DNA of 25,644 bases from DASZCR01 sp035942915 (lineage in GTDB: Bacteria > Acidobacteriota > Blastocatellia > Pyrinomonadales > Pyrinomonadaceae). The notes under the pieces were generated by a model. The model ran no database searches. It was not told where the DNA came from and worked only from the letters and a program-made list of their open reading frames with translations. The DNA is taken from positions 1 to 25,644 of the forward strand of contig DASZCR010000072.1 of NCBI GenBank assembly GCA_035942915.1, read 5' to 3'. Made by a program: the position numbers and the translations under genes. Of the stretch, positions 6,426 to 15,000 are shown piece by piece (positions within the stretch are counted from its first letter, which is position 1; each line of letters begins with the position of its first letter).

Positions 6426-7592
6426 TCAGGGTCTCGACGACGAGCCTGTCGAGGCCGCAGCCGTCTGCGCGAAGTAGCCCTGACGATAGGTGAGGCGGAT
6501 GTTCTGCTTGCGCAACTCCGGGTTGGTCACTTCAATCTTGACCTGACGGAAAGAGCCGTCCTTCGTCTTCTTGGTCGGCGAGTAGGCGACGAGATATTGC
6601 GAGCGCAGTTCTTCCTGAATCTGCGCGAAGGCGGCGCGCAGGTCTGTCTCGTCGCGCGGGAAGAAGGCGCGCCCGCCCGTGCGCTCCGAGAGCTTGCGGA
6701 GGCTTCCTTCATCGACGCCCTCGACGAAGTTATCGCCGATGCCGATGGAGTAGATGATAGCGTCGCACTTGAGCGCGGCATCAACCGCTGTCGAGAGTGA
6801 ATACTGGCTGCTCGTGTCGTAGCCGTCGGAGACGAGGATGATGGCGCGTCGTGTCTTGTCGGAGGATTCCGACAAGACATCTTTCGACGTGACCCAGATG
6901 GCATCCCAGATGGCAGTCGAGCCTTGCAGACGTTGGTTCGTGCCGGAGATAGGCGGCGTGCCGTTGGGAACGATGACGCCGCCGCCGACGTAGCCCGAAG
7001 GCGGGACGAATTCAACCCGGTCGATAGCGCGGCGGACGCGCGCCGGGTTGCCGGTCAGAGATTGTTCGAGCGTCGTCTCGCCGGTGAAGGAGAGGACGGC
7101 GACCTCGTCTTTAGCGGGGCGGATGATGGCATCGACGAAACGCTGCGCGGCGCTCTTCTCTTCCGGTAGTGTGCGCTCCTGCGAGGCGCTCGTATCAATC
7201 AGGATGGCGAGCGAGAGCGGGCGGTCTGTCTCACGCTGGAAGGTGAAAATCTCCTGCTGCACGCCGTCCTCGAAGACCTGTATGTCCTCCTGACGGATGT
7301 TGGTGACGAAACGCTTCTGGCGGTCGATGGCCGTAAAGAGCACGTTGGTCAAATCGGTCTCGACGCGCAAGACCTCGTCGTCGTCGATGGTCGTGTCAGG
7401 GTCTTGCTTCGGCGCGGGCGTCGGCGCTGGCCGCTGCGACGCGTCAGTGCGGCGCGGCCTCGAAGCGGGCGCATCCTGCGCGTCGGACGATTGACCGACA
7501 GCCGCGACGCGCGCGGGCACACCCGCCCCCACGAGCAACGAGGCCAACAGCAGGAACACAAACGCGCGCGCGATGTAACTACGATAAAACAT
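6426..7592 (-). CDS. Secreted VWFA-related (Acidobacterial type) domain protein
   Basis: 388 residues. The N-terminus has an Arg followed by a hydrophobic stretch (about 9-27), a signal peptide or anchor, then a Pro/Asp-rich linker (35-72). The domain typical of TIGR03436 proteins follows: a beta-strand prodomain (VLFTAIDRQKRFVTNI, about 84-99), a DIQVFEDG segment (103-110), then a von Willebrand A fold. The metal site (MIDAS) is complete: D133-T-S135-A-S137, a Thr around 226 in GSTAIWDA, and Asp256 in VSDG. The C-terminal SQYLVAYSP block is the family's end signature. Role: extracytoplasmic, metal-dependent protein binding; the partner is unknown. It is the second of two tandem paralogous genes, separated from the first by a repeat hairpin. 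Confidence 0.88.
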   Translation of the reverse strand: MFYRSYIARAFVFLLLASLLVGAGVPARVAAVGQSSDAQDAPASRPRRTDASQRPAPTPAPKQDPDTTIDDDEVLRVETDLTNVLFTAIDRQKRFVTNIRQEDIQVFEDGVQQEIFTFQRETDRPLSLAILIDTSASQERTLPEEKSAAQRFVDAIIRPAKDEVAVLSFTGETTLEQSLTGNPARVRRAIDRVEFVPPSGYVGGGVIVPNGTPPISGTNQRLQGSTAIWDAIWVTSKDVLSESSDKTRRAIILVSDGYDTSSQYSLSTAVDAALKCDAIIYSIGIGDNFVEGVDEGSLRKLSERTGGRAFFPRDETDLRAAFAQIQEELRSQYLVAYSPTKKTKDGSFRQVKIEVTNPELRKQNIRLTYRQGYFAQTAAASTGSSSRP

Positions 7593-7607
7593 CTACTTCA
7601 CCCTTCT

Positions 7608-7754
7608 GCTGGTGATAAGCGATAAGTGATAGGTGATGGGTGATGGGTGATAGGAAAATATGTCTGCTCTCATCACTCAACACTCATTACTCATTACTCA
7701 TCATTCACCACTCATCACTTCCTTCTTATCACCCATCACCTATCACTTATCACC
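7608..7754. repeat. Hairpin of imperfect GTGATAGG octamer repeats
   Basis: Arm A (about 7610-7653) is a run of octamers GTGATAAG/GTGATAGG/GTGATGGG. Arm B (7726-7754) is its complement, TATCACCC/TATCACCT/TATCACTT. The 70-base interior contains a second periodic tract of ACTCATT/ACTCATC heptamers (about 7671-7718), itself partly complementary to arm A, so two alternative folds are possible. The island fills the gap between two VWA genes; the upstream gene's TAG stop codon (7754-7756 on the minus strand) is the first base triplet of the repeat pattern TAGGTGATA. The same unit recurs at 21509-21647. Confidence 0.85.
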
Positions 7755-8812
7755 TACTTGACCGTATCCGAGATGGCGCGATAGGCGCGCTTGGCCGTGA
7801 CCTTCGCGCCGTCAATCTTGTTCGTCAGTTTGACTTCGATGCGCCGCGTGCTGCCGTCGTAGGTCGGGTTCGACGGCCTGTAGGTGGCGATGTACTGCGA
7901 ACGCAGAGCGCGCGCAATCTTGTTGAAGGCGCGCTCTAGGGCGAGGATGTCGCCCGTGAAGAACGCCTGCCCGCCGGTTTCCTCTGCCAGTTTGACGAGC
8001 GCCCTGTCGCCCGCGTCCTTGACCGTGTTGGCTTCGACGCCGGGAACGGCGCTGCCGACGAAACCGCCTTTGGTCGAGATGGCGAAGACGACCGTGTCGG
8101 TGCGCTGCGCGATGTCGATGGCGTCTTCAAGTCGGGCGCGGCTGTAGGTGTCGTCGCCGTCTGTGATGAGGACGATGGTCGGGCGGCCGCCGCCGACGCT
8201 GCGCAACTTCTCATTGCAGAACTGCCAGACGGCATCGTAGAGCGACGTGTGGTTGCCCGGAGACTTGATGCTGCCGATGGCGCGGTCGAGCAGTTCGAGA
8301 CGGTCTGTGAAGTCCTGCCGCAGCGTGACCTCATCGTCGAAGGTGACGAAAGCAATCTTGTCCTTGCGCGGGCGTGCGACAGTGTGAATGAAGTTCAAGG
8401 CCGCTTCCTGCTCAAATTTGAGCTTCCCGGCCGTCGAACTGGAAGTGTCCATCAGGACGCCCACGTAGATGGGCAAACGCTCCAACTCTTCCGTCACGGA
8501 GATGAGGTCGAAGACCTGCGGCCGCTTGTCCTCGAAAATCTGAAAATCGTTTTTGCCAAGCCCCGTGATGGGCGCGCCCTTTTTATCGACGACCGTAATC
8601 GGCACGCGCACGAGACGGATGGTGACGCCCTCGACATTCTCATCCTGCTGCGGCGTCGCGTCAGTGCGCGGCGGAGGGGTCTGCTGCCGTGTCTGTGCGG
8701 CGACGGAGTGCGACGAAATCTGCTGCGGCGTCGCCTCAGGCATGAGCACGACGGCGGCGACGGCGGCGGCGGCCGCGAGCAGAAACGTTGCTGGACGAAA
8801 CGAAAGTTTCAT
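7754..8812 (-). CDS. Secreted VWFA-related (Acidobacterial type) domain protein
   Basis: 352 residues from ATG 8812. This start is chosen because it gives a textbook signal peptide (MKLSFRP followed by an alanine/leucine-rich core, 8-23); the open frame extends upstream to 8959 but that segment is basic and non-conserved in character. A Pro/Gln-rich linker (27-58) precedes the family's beta-rich segment (ITVVDKKGAPITGL, 72-85; FQIFED, 90-95) and a VWA fold. The MIDAS is complete: D122-T-S124-S-S126, Thr189 in NHTSLYDA, and Asp218 in TDGD. It ends with RSQYIATYRPS. The protein is paralogous to the next gene (6426-7592) and transcribed in the same direction, so the pair may be co-expressed. Extracytoplasmic location follows from the signal peptide; the binding partner is unknown. 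Confidence 0.88.
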   Translation of the reverse strand: MKLSFRPATFLLAAAAAVAAVVLMPEATPQQISSHSVAAQTRQQTPPPRTDATPQQDENVEGVTIRLVRVPITVVDKKGAPITGLGKNDFQIFEDKRPQVFDLISVTEELERLPIYVGVLMDTSSSTAGKLKFEQEAALNFIHTVARPRKDKIAFVTFDDEVTLRQDFTDRLELLDRAIGSIKSPGNHTSLYDAVWQFCNEKLRSVGGGRPTIVLITDGDDTYSRARLEDAIDIAQRTDTVVFAISTKGGFVGSAVPGVEANTVKDAGDRALVKLAEETGGQAFFTGDILALERAFNKIARALRSQYIATYRPSNPTYDGSTRRIEVKLTNKIDGAKVTAKRAYRAISDTVK

Positions 8813-8973
8813 AACTGTTGAAGATGAGCGCGCGAGCGCGTCGGCTCGGCGGGAGTGTCGGAGAAGTTTTCGGTCTTCAGATACCTTTTGCCCGCCGTTT
8901 GATGCGGGGCGCGCGAAATCTCGTTGCTTCCCGAAGTTCGGCCGCAGGCTTGCGCGCACGAGAGCAGTATAAA

Positions 8974-9948
8974 CTATTCGAGCGCGGCGAGCAGTTCGGC
9001 AAGCTCACGCGGGAGCGGCGCGTCAAACTCCGCGCGCTCGCCCGTGCGCGGGTGGTCGAAGGCGAGACGCGCGGCGTGCAGGAAGTGGCGTCCGAGACTC
9101 TGGATGCGGACGCGCAGGGAAGCGTCCGCGACGGCGCGGTCGCGCCCGCCGCCGTAGGTTTCGTCGCCGACGACCGGGTGCTTGAGCCATGCCAGATGGA
9201 CGCGAATCTGGTGCGTCCGCCCGGTCTTAATCTCCACGTCGAGCAGCGTGAAACGCTCGTAGCGGCGGCGGACGCGGTAGAGCGAGAGCGCCGCGCGCCC
9301 GCCGGGGCGGACGGCCATCTGCGTGCGGTTGCGCGGCGAGCGCGCGATAGGCTCGGCGATGCTCCCCGCGTCGTCCGTAACTCTTCCATGCACGAGCGCA
9401 ACGTAGGACTTGAAGACCGTGCGCGCGCGAAACTGCTCGGACAGTCGTTCGTGGACGTGAGCCGTTTTGGCGACGACGACGAGACCGGAGGTGTCGCGGT
9501 CGAGTCGATGGACGATGCCGGGACGCAGCGCCCCGCCGCGTTGCGAGAGGCGCGCGAAACGGAAGGCGAGCGCGTTGGCGAGCGTGCCGCGCGCGACACC
9601 CGCGCCCGGATGGACGACCATCCCGGCGGGCTTGTTGACGACCACGAGGTCTTCGTCTTCGTAGACGATGTCGAGCGGTAGGTCTTCGGGCGCGAGGTCG
9701 AGCGGCGGCGGCGCGACCAGTTCGACTTCAACCTCCTCGCCCGCGCGCAGACGATGCGAAGCCTTAGCCGCACGCCCGGAGACGAGCACTTCGCCGTCTT
9801 CGATGAGCCGCTTGAGAGCCGTACGACTCATGCGCGAGACGTGCGCCGCCAAAAACGCGTCGAGCCGCGCGCCTGCGTCCTCTGCGGTCGCCACGATGCA
9901 CAGCGACTCGTTCTCTTCGCTTGCTTCGGCGAACGCTTCCCTGTCCAC
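8974..9948 (-). CDS. rluD: RluA/RluD-family 23S rRNA pseudouridine synthase
   Basis: 324 residues: an N-terminal S4 RNA-binding domain (about 25-78) with the linker VVNKPAGMVVHPG (103-115) starting the catalytic domain. The catalytic motif HRLDRDTSG is at 147-155, with catalytic Asp150; the KTGRTHQIRVHL motif is also present. Enzymes of this layout isomerise uridines in 23S rRNA; the RluD type modifies helix 69. Its place in the lspA/lgt group supports RluD, since lspA and rluD-type genes often neighbour each other, although the RluA subfamily is hard to separate by eye. The GTG start at 9948 is supported by GAGGAG (9955-9960) six bases upstream. The product acts in the cytoplasm during late large-subunit assembly. 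Confidence 0.88.
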   Translation of the reverse strand: MDREAFAEASEENESLCIVATAEDAGARLDAFLAAHVSRMSRTALKRLIEDGEVLVSGRAAKASHRLRAGEEVEVELVAPPPLDLAPEDLPLDIVYEDEDLVVVNKPAGMVVHPGAGVARGTLANALAFRFARLSQRGGALRPGIVHRLDRDTSGLVVVAKTAHVHERLSEQFRARTVFKSYVALVHGRVTDDAGSIAEPIARSPRNRTQMAVRPGGRAALSLYRVRRRYERFTLLDVEIKTGRTHQIRVHLAWLKHPVVGDETYGGGRDRAVADASLRVRIQSLGRHFLHAARLAFDHPRTGERAEFDAPLPRELAELLAALE

Positions 9949-10004
9949 GTCACGCTCCTCGCGCCAAACCCCTGCGAGCCGTCATCAAGTGTGCACGCTC
10001 AGGC

Positions 10005-10322
10005 TTACGGAGCACTACGGCCACCGCCACCGCCGCCGCCATTGCGCCAGTTCTGCACGATGTCAATCAAAGCATCCAGCCGCCGGTCGCTATGCGTCTG
10101 CGACTCGGCCAACCTCACCTGCGCCTCAGCCAGACGCACCAGCGCATCTTCAGTGCGGATTTGAGCGTCGGTTAAAGCTTCGAGCTTCGCTGTCAGATTG
10201 GAGAGCTTGGAGTCGAACGCGTCGGCGCGTTCATCTGTGTCGAGCGCCTTCTGCGTCAGTAGCAGGATGGCCTGCTCGACGTTTGTCAGACGTTGTTCGA
10301 CGTTGTCCTGATGTCCACTCAT
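10005..10322 (-). CDS. Small coiled-coil hypothetical protein
   Basis: 105 residues with no recognised enzyme motif. Residues about 5-92 are heptad-like, with hydrophobic spacing and repeated LAEAQVRLAESQ and LTDAQIRTEDAL segments, so a coiled coil or helical hairpin is likely. The C-terminus is a glycine run (residues 95-101) ending RSAP. The ATG overlaps the stop of the 74-residue gene by four bases (ATGA), implying translational coupling. No signal peptide is seen. Similar short coiled-coil proteins are frequent in bacterial genomes, without an assigned role. Real gene status rests on the coupled start, the coherent amphipathic composition and the strand shared with its neighbours. Confidence 0.7.
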   Translation of the reverse strand: MSGHQDNVEQRLTNVEQAILLLTQKALDTDERADAFDSKLSNLTAKLEALTDAQIRTEDALVRLAEAQVRLAESQTHSDRRLDALIDIVQNWRNGGGGGGGRSAP

Positions 10323-10543
10323 ACGTCACCTCGCTTCTCAATCACAATTGTGACTGTCTCTTCGGTCTCGTCTTCGTAGCGTATGAGGTGGGTACGCTTG
10401 TTGACTAAAATCCGCTCCGTGTCGGCAGTGTCTGTCTGCTGCTGAGAGATACGACCGACGACTTCGAGCAACTGCGCGAGCAGTTCCTTTCCATTTCTTC
10501 TCAATCTGATGATGCGCTCTTCATCCGATTCACCTTCAGACAC
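10319..10543 (-). CDS. Small hypothetical protein coupled to coiled-coil gene
   Basis: 74 residues. The first half is helical and charged (EERIIRLRRNGKELLAQLLEVV), the second half is beta-like (RTHLIRYEDETEETVTIVIEK). I recognise no family. It lies 35 bases downstream of lgt on the same strand and overlaps the following coiled-coil gene by four bases, so the two likely act as a pair. No Cys, signal sequence or membrane segment is present. Function unknown. Confidence 0.65.
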   Translation of the reverse strand: MSEGESDEERIIRLRRNGKELLAQLLEVVGRISQQQTDTADTERILVNKRTHLIRYEDETEETVTIVIEKRGDV

Positions 10544-10578
10544 AGTTTACCGCCTTTCCTTATCCGTTGCCGCGTCGG

Positions 10579-11448
10579 TCATGCCCCGGCGGCGCTTGAG
10601 ACGGGAGCGCCGTCGCCTCCGCCTTCATCGCCGTCGGAAGAGGCGCGTTGGTGGCGGCGGCGGCGGAGGAAGAGAAAGACGAGGCCGCCTATGAAGACCG
10701 CGAGGCTAATCATCTGCGAGGTCGAAAGATGTGTCAGCGTCGTCAGACCGGCGATGTCGCCGCGCGGGTCTGCGCGGAAGAACTCGATGACGAAGCGCAT
10801 CAGCCCGTAGAGGACGGCGTAGGTGAGCAGCACTTGTCCGCTGAAACGCTTGCGCCGATGCAGGCGCACGAGCAGGAAGAAGAGCGCGAGCATGGCGAAC
10901 GATTCGTAAAGCTGTGTCGGATGCAGGTGCAGGGGCGCGCCGTTCGCATCGATGATGGGAACGCCCGTCACTTCATGTCCCAGTTCAGTGAAGTGGACGC
11001 CCCAAGGCAGCGTCGTCGGCTTGCCCCAGCAACAACCGGCGGCGAAGCAGCCCTGACGGCCGACCGCCTGCCCGATAGCGAGTCCCGGCGCGAAGGCGTC
11101 GGCCGTCTTCCAGAACGGCAGACGGTAGCGGTGCATGAGAAAGATGCCGCCCGCCAGACCGCCGAGGAAGCCGCCGTACCAGACGCCGCCGGAGCGCAGA
11201 AAGTCGAGCGAGAAGAGGTGCAGAGGGTTGCTCGCGTATTCCGGTTCGACGACCATCAGCAGCAGCTTCGAGCCGACGAGTCCGGCGAGCAGCATCCACA
11301 GACCGAGGTCGTAGATGCGTTCGCGCTTGAGGCCGTCGCGCTCGCCGAGTCTGGCCGCCACGAAGAGCGCGACCAGAAACGACAGGGCGAGCAGCACGCC
11401 GTAGGTGTTAATCGGAAAATTGCCGATGCGGAAAAGCTCTGGATACAT
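10579..11448 (-). CDS. lgt: Prolipoprotein diacylglyceryl transferase
   Basis: 289 residues with about seven hydrophobic segments. The family signature GRQGCFAAGCCWGKPT occupies 130-145 (the Lgt arginine is Arg131), and HPTQLYE is at 176-182. A GGVWYGG block (87-93) stands where the E. coli enzyme has its histidine-containing loop. Lgt moves diacylglycerol from phosphatidylglycerol to the lipobox cysteine of prolipoproteins, the first maturation step, in the inner membrane. The C-terminal tail after about 265 is Ser/Gly-rich and non-conserved in character. It follows lspA after a 67-base gap that contains one arm of a repeat hairpin. Grouping of lgt with lspA unites the first two steps of lipoprotein maturation. 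Confidence 0.95.
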   Translation of the reverse strand: MYPELFRIGNFPINTYGVLLALSFLVALFVAARLGERDGLKRERIYDLGLWMLLAGLVGSKLLLMVVEPEYASNPLHLFSLDFLRSGGVWYGGFLGGLAGGIFLMHRYRLPFWKTADAFAPGLAIGQAVGRQGCFAAGCCWGKPTTLPWGVHFTELGHEVTGVPIIDANGAPLHLHPTQLYESFAMLALFFLLVRLHRRKRFSGQVLLTYAVLYGLMRFVIEFFRADPRGDIAGLTTLTHLSTSQMISLAVFIGGLVFLFLRRRRHQRASSDGDEGGGDGAPVSSAAGA

Positions 11449-11452
11449 GGCT

Positions 11453-11583
11453 AAAAGTCTGGAGTCTGAAGTCTGGAATCTGAAATCTGAAGGTTAACAG
11501 GTGCGCGTGCGTTCTTCATTGCGCGTCGCTTTCGGTGTGCGGCCTGTTGACTTCAGATTTCAGACTCTTGACTCCGGACTTCT
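11453..11583. repeat. Hairpin of AGTCTGGA/ATCTGAAA imperfect repeats spanning the lspA 3' end
   Basis: Arm 1 (11453-11493) is a run of 7-9 base units AGTCTGG, AGTCTGA, AGTCTGG, AATCTGA, AATCTGA. Arm 2 (11549-11583) is its near-complement (TTCAGATTTCAGACTC, then GACTCCGGACTT). About 55 bases separate them. Arm 2 is inside the lspA reading frame and encodes its last residues; arm 1 lies between lspA and lgt. The architecture matches the GTGATAGG islands although the unit sequence is unrelated. Confidence 0.8.
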
Positions 11584-12076
11584 TGCTCTCCAAGAGGAGG
11601 TCGAGCGCGAGCAGGGCGGCTCCCGTGCAGATGGCCGCATCGGCGACGTTGAAGGTCGGCCATTGATAAGAGCCGAGATGGACTTCGATGAAATCGACGA
11701 CGTAGCCGAAGCGCACGCGGTCGGTCAGGTTGCCGAGGATGCCCGCCAGCAGGAGCGCACACGCGCCGAGCACGCGGTCGTCCGTGCGCGGCGTGCGCAG
11801 GAAGTAGATGATGACGCCGACGGCGGCGAGCGTCGCCAGCCCCGCGAGAAACCAGCGTCCGAACGCGCCTCCCTCCTGCAACTGTCCGAAGGCGATACCG
11901 CTATTCTCCGCGTAAGAAAGATAGATGAAACGCTCGACGACCGTCACGACGCGGCCGAGCTTGAGCGCGCCGACAACCCACGCCTTCGTCGTCTGGTCGG
12001 CCAGATAGATGCCGCAGGCCATCAACAGGTAGGCCGCGCGCCAGCCCCATTCTCCCATGCGTCTGTCGTCTTTCAC
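11516..12076 (-). CDS. lspA: Lipoprotein signal peptidase (signal peptidase II)
   Basis: 186 residues with four hydrophobic segments. The catalytic aspartates are Asp119 in GNLTDR (115-120) and Asp146 in FNVADA (142-147); DQTTK at 27-31 is the conserved early motif. LspA cleaves the signal peptide from diacylglyceryl-modified prolipoproteins in the inner membrane, acting after Lgt. The GTG start overlaps the ileS stop by four bases (GTGA), the classical ileS-lspA arrangement; ATG 12058 is a possible alternative. The last about 24 residues (after residue 162: Ser/Lys-rich KKSGVKSLKSEV and on) are encoded by one arm of a repeat hairpin and look like a tail acquired by repeat intrusion or stop-codon displacement. 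Confidence 0.95.
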   Translation of the reverse strand: MKDDRRMGEWGWRAAYLLMACGIYLADQTTKAWVVGALKLGRVVTVVERFIYLSYAENSGIAFGQLQEGGAFGRWFLAGLATLAAVGVIIYFLRTPRTDDRVLGACALLLAGILGNLTDRVRFGYVVDFIEVHLGSYQWPTFNVADAAICTGAALLALDLLLESKKSGVKSLKSEVNRPHTESDAQ

Positions 12077-15000
12077 GCTCGCAAGTCCTCTCCGGCTTCA
12101 ATCTCGGCCAGCGCCTCGACGCAACGCTCGCACACGGTCGGGTAACGATTGAACTCGCCGACCCGCGTCGAATAGTTCCAGCAACGCTCGCACTTCTCGC
12201 CCGCCGCGCGCTCGACCGTCACGCGCAACTGGCTGCTCACAGCCTCCTCGTCGGGCGCAAGCGAGAGGTCAACCTGCGAGACGATGAAGAGATAGCGCAG
12301 CTCTTCGCGCTGGCTCTGCAAGGCTTGATAGGTGGCGCGGCTCGCTTCGAGCAGGACGCGCGCCTCCAATGAACTGCCAATCAGCTTGCGCACGCGTGCC
12401 TCTTCGAGCGCGCGCAAAACCTCGTCGCGCACTGAAAACAATGTCTCCCAACGCGCCGCCAGCGCCGCGTCTCTCGCGCCGCGCGCTTCGGGAAACTCGG
12501 CCAGATGGACGGAGGCCAGACGCCGCTCGGAAGCCGTCGCCGCATCGCCCGCATCACCCGACGCCCCCGGCAGGTTCTCCCAGATTTCGTCGGCCGTGAA
12601 GGCGAGTATCGGCGCAAGCAGGCGCGCCAGAGCGTCCGCTATCAGGTAGAGCGCCGTCTGCGCCGAGCGCCGCGCGTGCGACTTCGGCGCGGACGTGTAG
12701 AGACGGTCTTTGATGATGTCGAAGTAGCGCGCCGACAGCGTCACGGTGCAGAAGTTGTAGAGCGTGTGATAGACCGTGTGAAACTCATAAGCCTCGTATG
12801 AGGCGCGCACGCGCTCAACGACCGCATCCAACTCCGAGAGCGCCCAACGGTCTATCTCGTGCAACTCCTCTTCCGTGATGCGGTCGCGCGCCGGGTCGAA
12901 GCCGTCGAGATTGCCGAGCGCGAAGCGCGCCGTGTTGCGCATCTTGCGATAGGCGTCCGAGATGCGTTGAAGGATTTCCTTCGACAGGCGCATGTCCTCG
13001 TGATAATCCGTCGAGGCGACCCACAGCCTGATGATTTCCGCGCCCGACTCCTTGACCACTTCGTCGGCCGTGACGGCGTTGCCCGCAGACTTGTGCATCG
13101 CCTTGCCCTGCCCGTCAACCACCCAACCGTGCGTCAGCACCGTCCGATACGGCGCGCGGTCGTGTGCGGCAAGGCCGACCATCAAACTTGAGTTGAACCA
13201 GCCGCGATACTGGTCGCCGCCTTCGATGTAAACGTCGGCAGGCCAGCGCAAGCCCTCGTAGCGTTCGAGCACGGCGACCGAAGACGAACCGCTGTCGAAC
13301 CAGACATCGAGAATGTCCGTCTCTTTCGTGAAGCGCGTGCCCGCGCACTTCGGACAACTGAAACCTTCGGGCAGCAGATACTCCGTCTCACGCGCGTACC
13401 AGGCGTCGGCCGACTCCTGCGCGAAGATGTCTGCAACGTGGTCGATGACCGACGGGTCGGCTATCACCTCCGCGCAGCCTTCGCAGTAGAAGGCTGGGAT
13501 GGGCACGCCCCACACCCTCTGACGCGAGACGCACCAATCTGGACGCCCGGTGAGCATGTTTCTCATCCGGTCTTCGCCCCACGCCGGTATCCATTCGACG
13601 CGCGCCACCTCGCGCAACGCGCCCTCGCGCAGAGAGACGGCCTCGTGCGTCTCCTCGTTGTCCGTGAAGTTCGAGCGGTCGCGTCCGTCCTCGTCCTGCT
13701 CGACTTCGGCCTGAGTGCCGCGCGCGACCGTATCGAGAGAGATGAACCACTGCGGCGTGGCGCGGAAGATGACCGGGTTTTTGCAGCGCCAGCAATGCGG
13801 ATAACGATGCGCGTACTCCTCGCTGAAGAGGAGCACGCCGCGCGACCTTAAAAATTCGACGATGCGCGGGTTGGCCTCAAAGACGCTCTGACCGGCGAAC
13901 TCTGAAACGTCGGGCGTGAAGCGTCCGGCGTTATCGACGGGGCAGTAGATGTCGAGGCCGTAGCGCGTGCCGATGACGAAGTCGTCGTGGCCGTGTCCCG
14001 GCGCGGTGTGGACGAGTCCCGTCCCGGCCTTGCCCGTCGCGCGTCTGTCGCGCGCTTCTCTCACATCAAGCTCGGTTTCGGCGTCAGCCTCGCCGCCCAG
14101 CGTGACGTGCTCGCCGAGCATCACCAGACTCTTCCTCTCAAGCCACGCGTGGCGACATTCGAGACGGTCGAGCCGCTCGCCGGGAAAACGCGCGAGGACA
14201 TTTAAAGGCGCGTCCGCCACGCTGCCTCCCACGTCGCCGCCGCTATCGCCATCGCGCCCTAAGCCGCACTTGCGCGCCACGTCCGAGAGCAACTCACTGG
14301 CGACGACGTAAACTTCGTCGCCGTGTTCGACCGCCGCGTACTCGAAGTTAGGGTTGACGGCGATGCCGAGATTGGCCGGGAGCGTCCACGGCGTCGTCGT
14401 CCAGATGAGGAAGAAGACGCGTCGGCCGGCGAGCGCCGGGTCGATACTTACGGGGTCGCTCACCAGCGGAAACTTGACGTAGACCGAAGGGCTTGTGTGC
14501 TCTTGATACTCGACCTCTGCTTCGGCCAGCGCCGTCTGGTCGTGGATGCACCAATAGACGGGACGCGCACCTTTGTAGACGTAGCCGCGTTCGACGAAGC
14601 GTCCGAACAGTCGCGCCGTCTCGGCCTCGTAGGTGTTCGACATCGTGAGATATGGGTTCTCCCAGAGGCCGAGGACGCCGAGGCGCTGGAAGTCGCGCGA
14701 CTGCCGCTTCAAGGCGTCGGCCGCGTGCTCGCGGCAGGCGCGTCGCACGCTGACGGGCGGCATGTTGGCCTTCTTCGCGCCGAGCTTCTTATCGACATAC
14801 ATCTCGATGGGCAGCCCGTGACAATCGTAGCCGGGCACGTAGGGCGCGTCGTAGCCCATCATCGTGCGCGACTTGACGATGAAGTCTTTGAGGATTTTGT
14901 TGAGCGCCGTGCCGATGTGGATGTCGGAGTTGGCGTAGGGCGGCCCGTCGTGGAGGACAAACTTCTCGCGCCCGGAGCGCGCGGCACGGATGAGGGCGTA

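Noticed and set aside
7608..7754. CRISPR array
   Set aside because: Units are only 7-9 bases, imperfect, with no spacers between them and with complementary arms; no cas gene is near.
8813..8959. N-terminal extension of the VWA protein to 8959
   Set aside because: It would bury the signal peptide behind 49 basic residues; a TATACT-like -10 near 8966-8971 also lies just upstream of that start.
9668..11454. Plus-strand frames of about 246 and 268 codons (9668-10408 and 10648-11454)
   Set aside because: They overlap the RluD-type, coiled-coil and lgt genes on the other strand and show Ser/Arg- or Glu-rich shadow composition.
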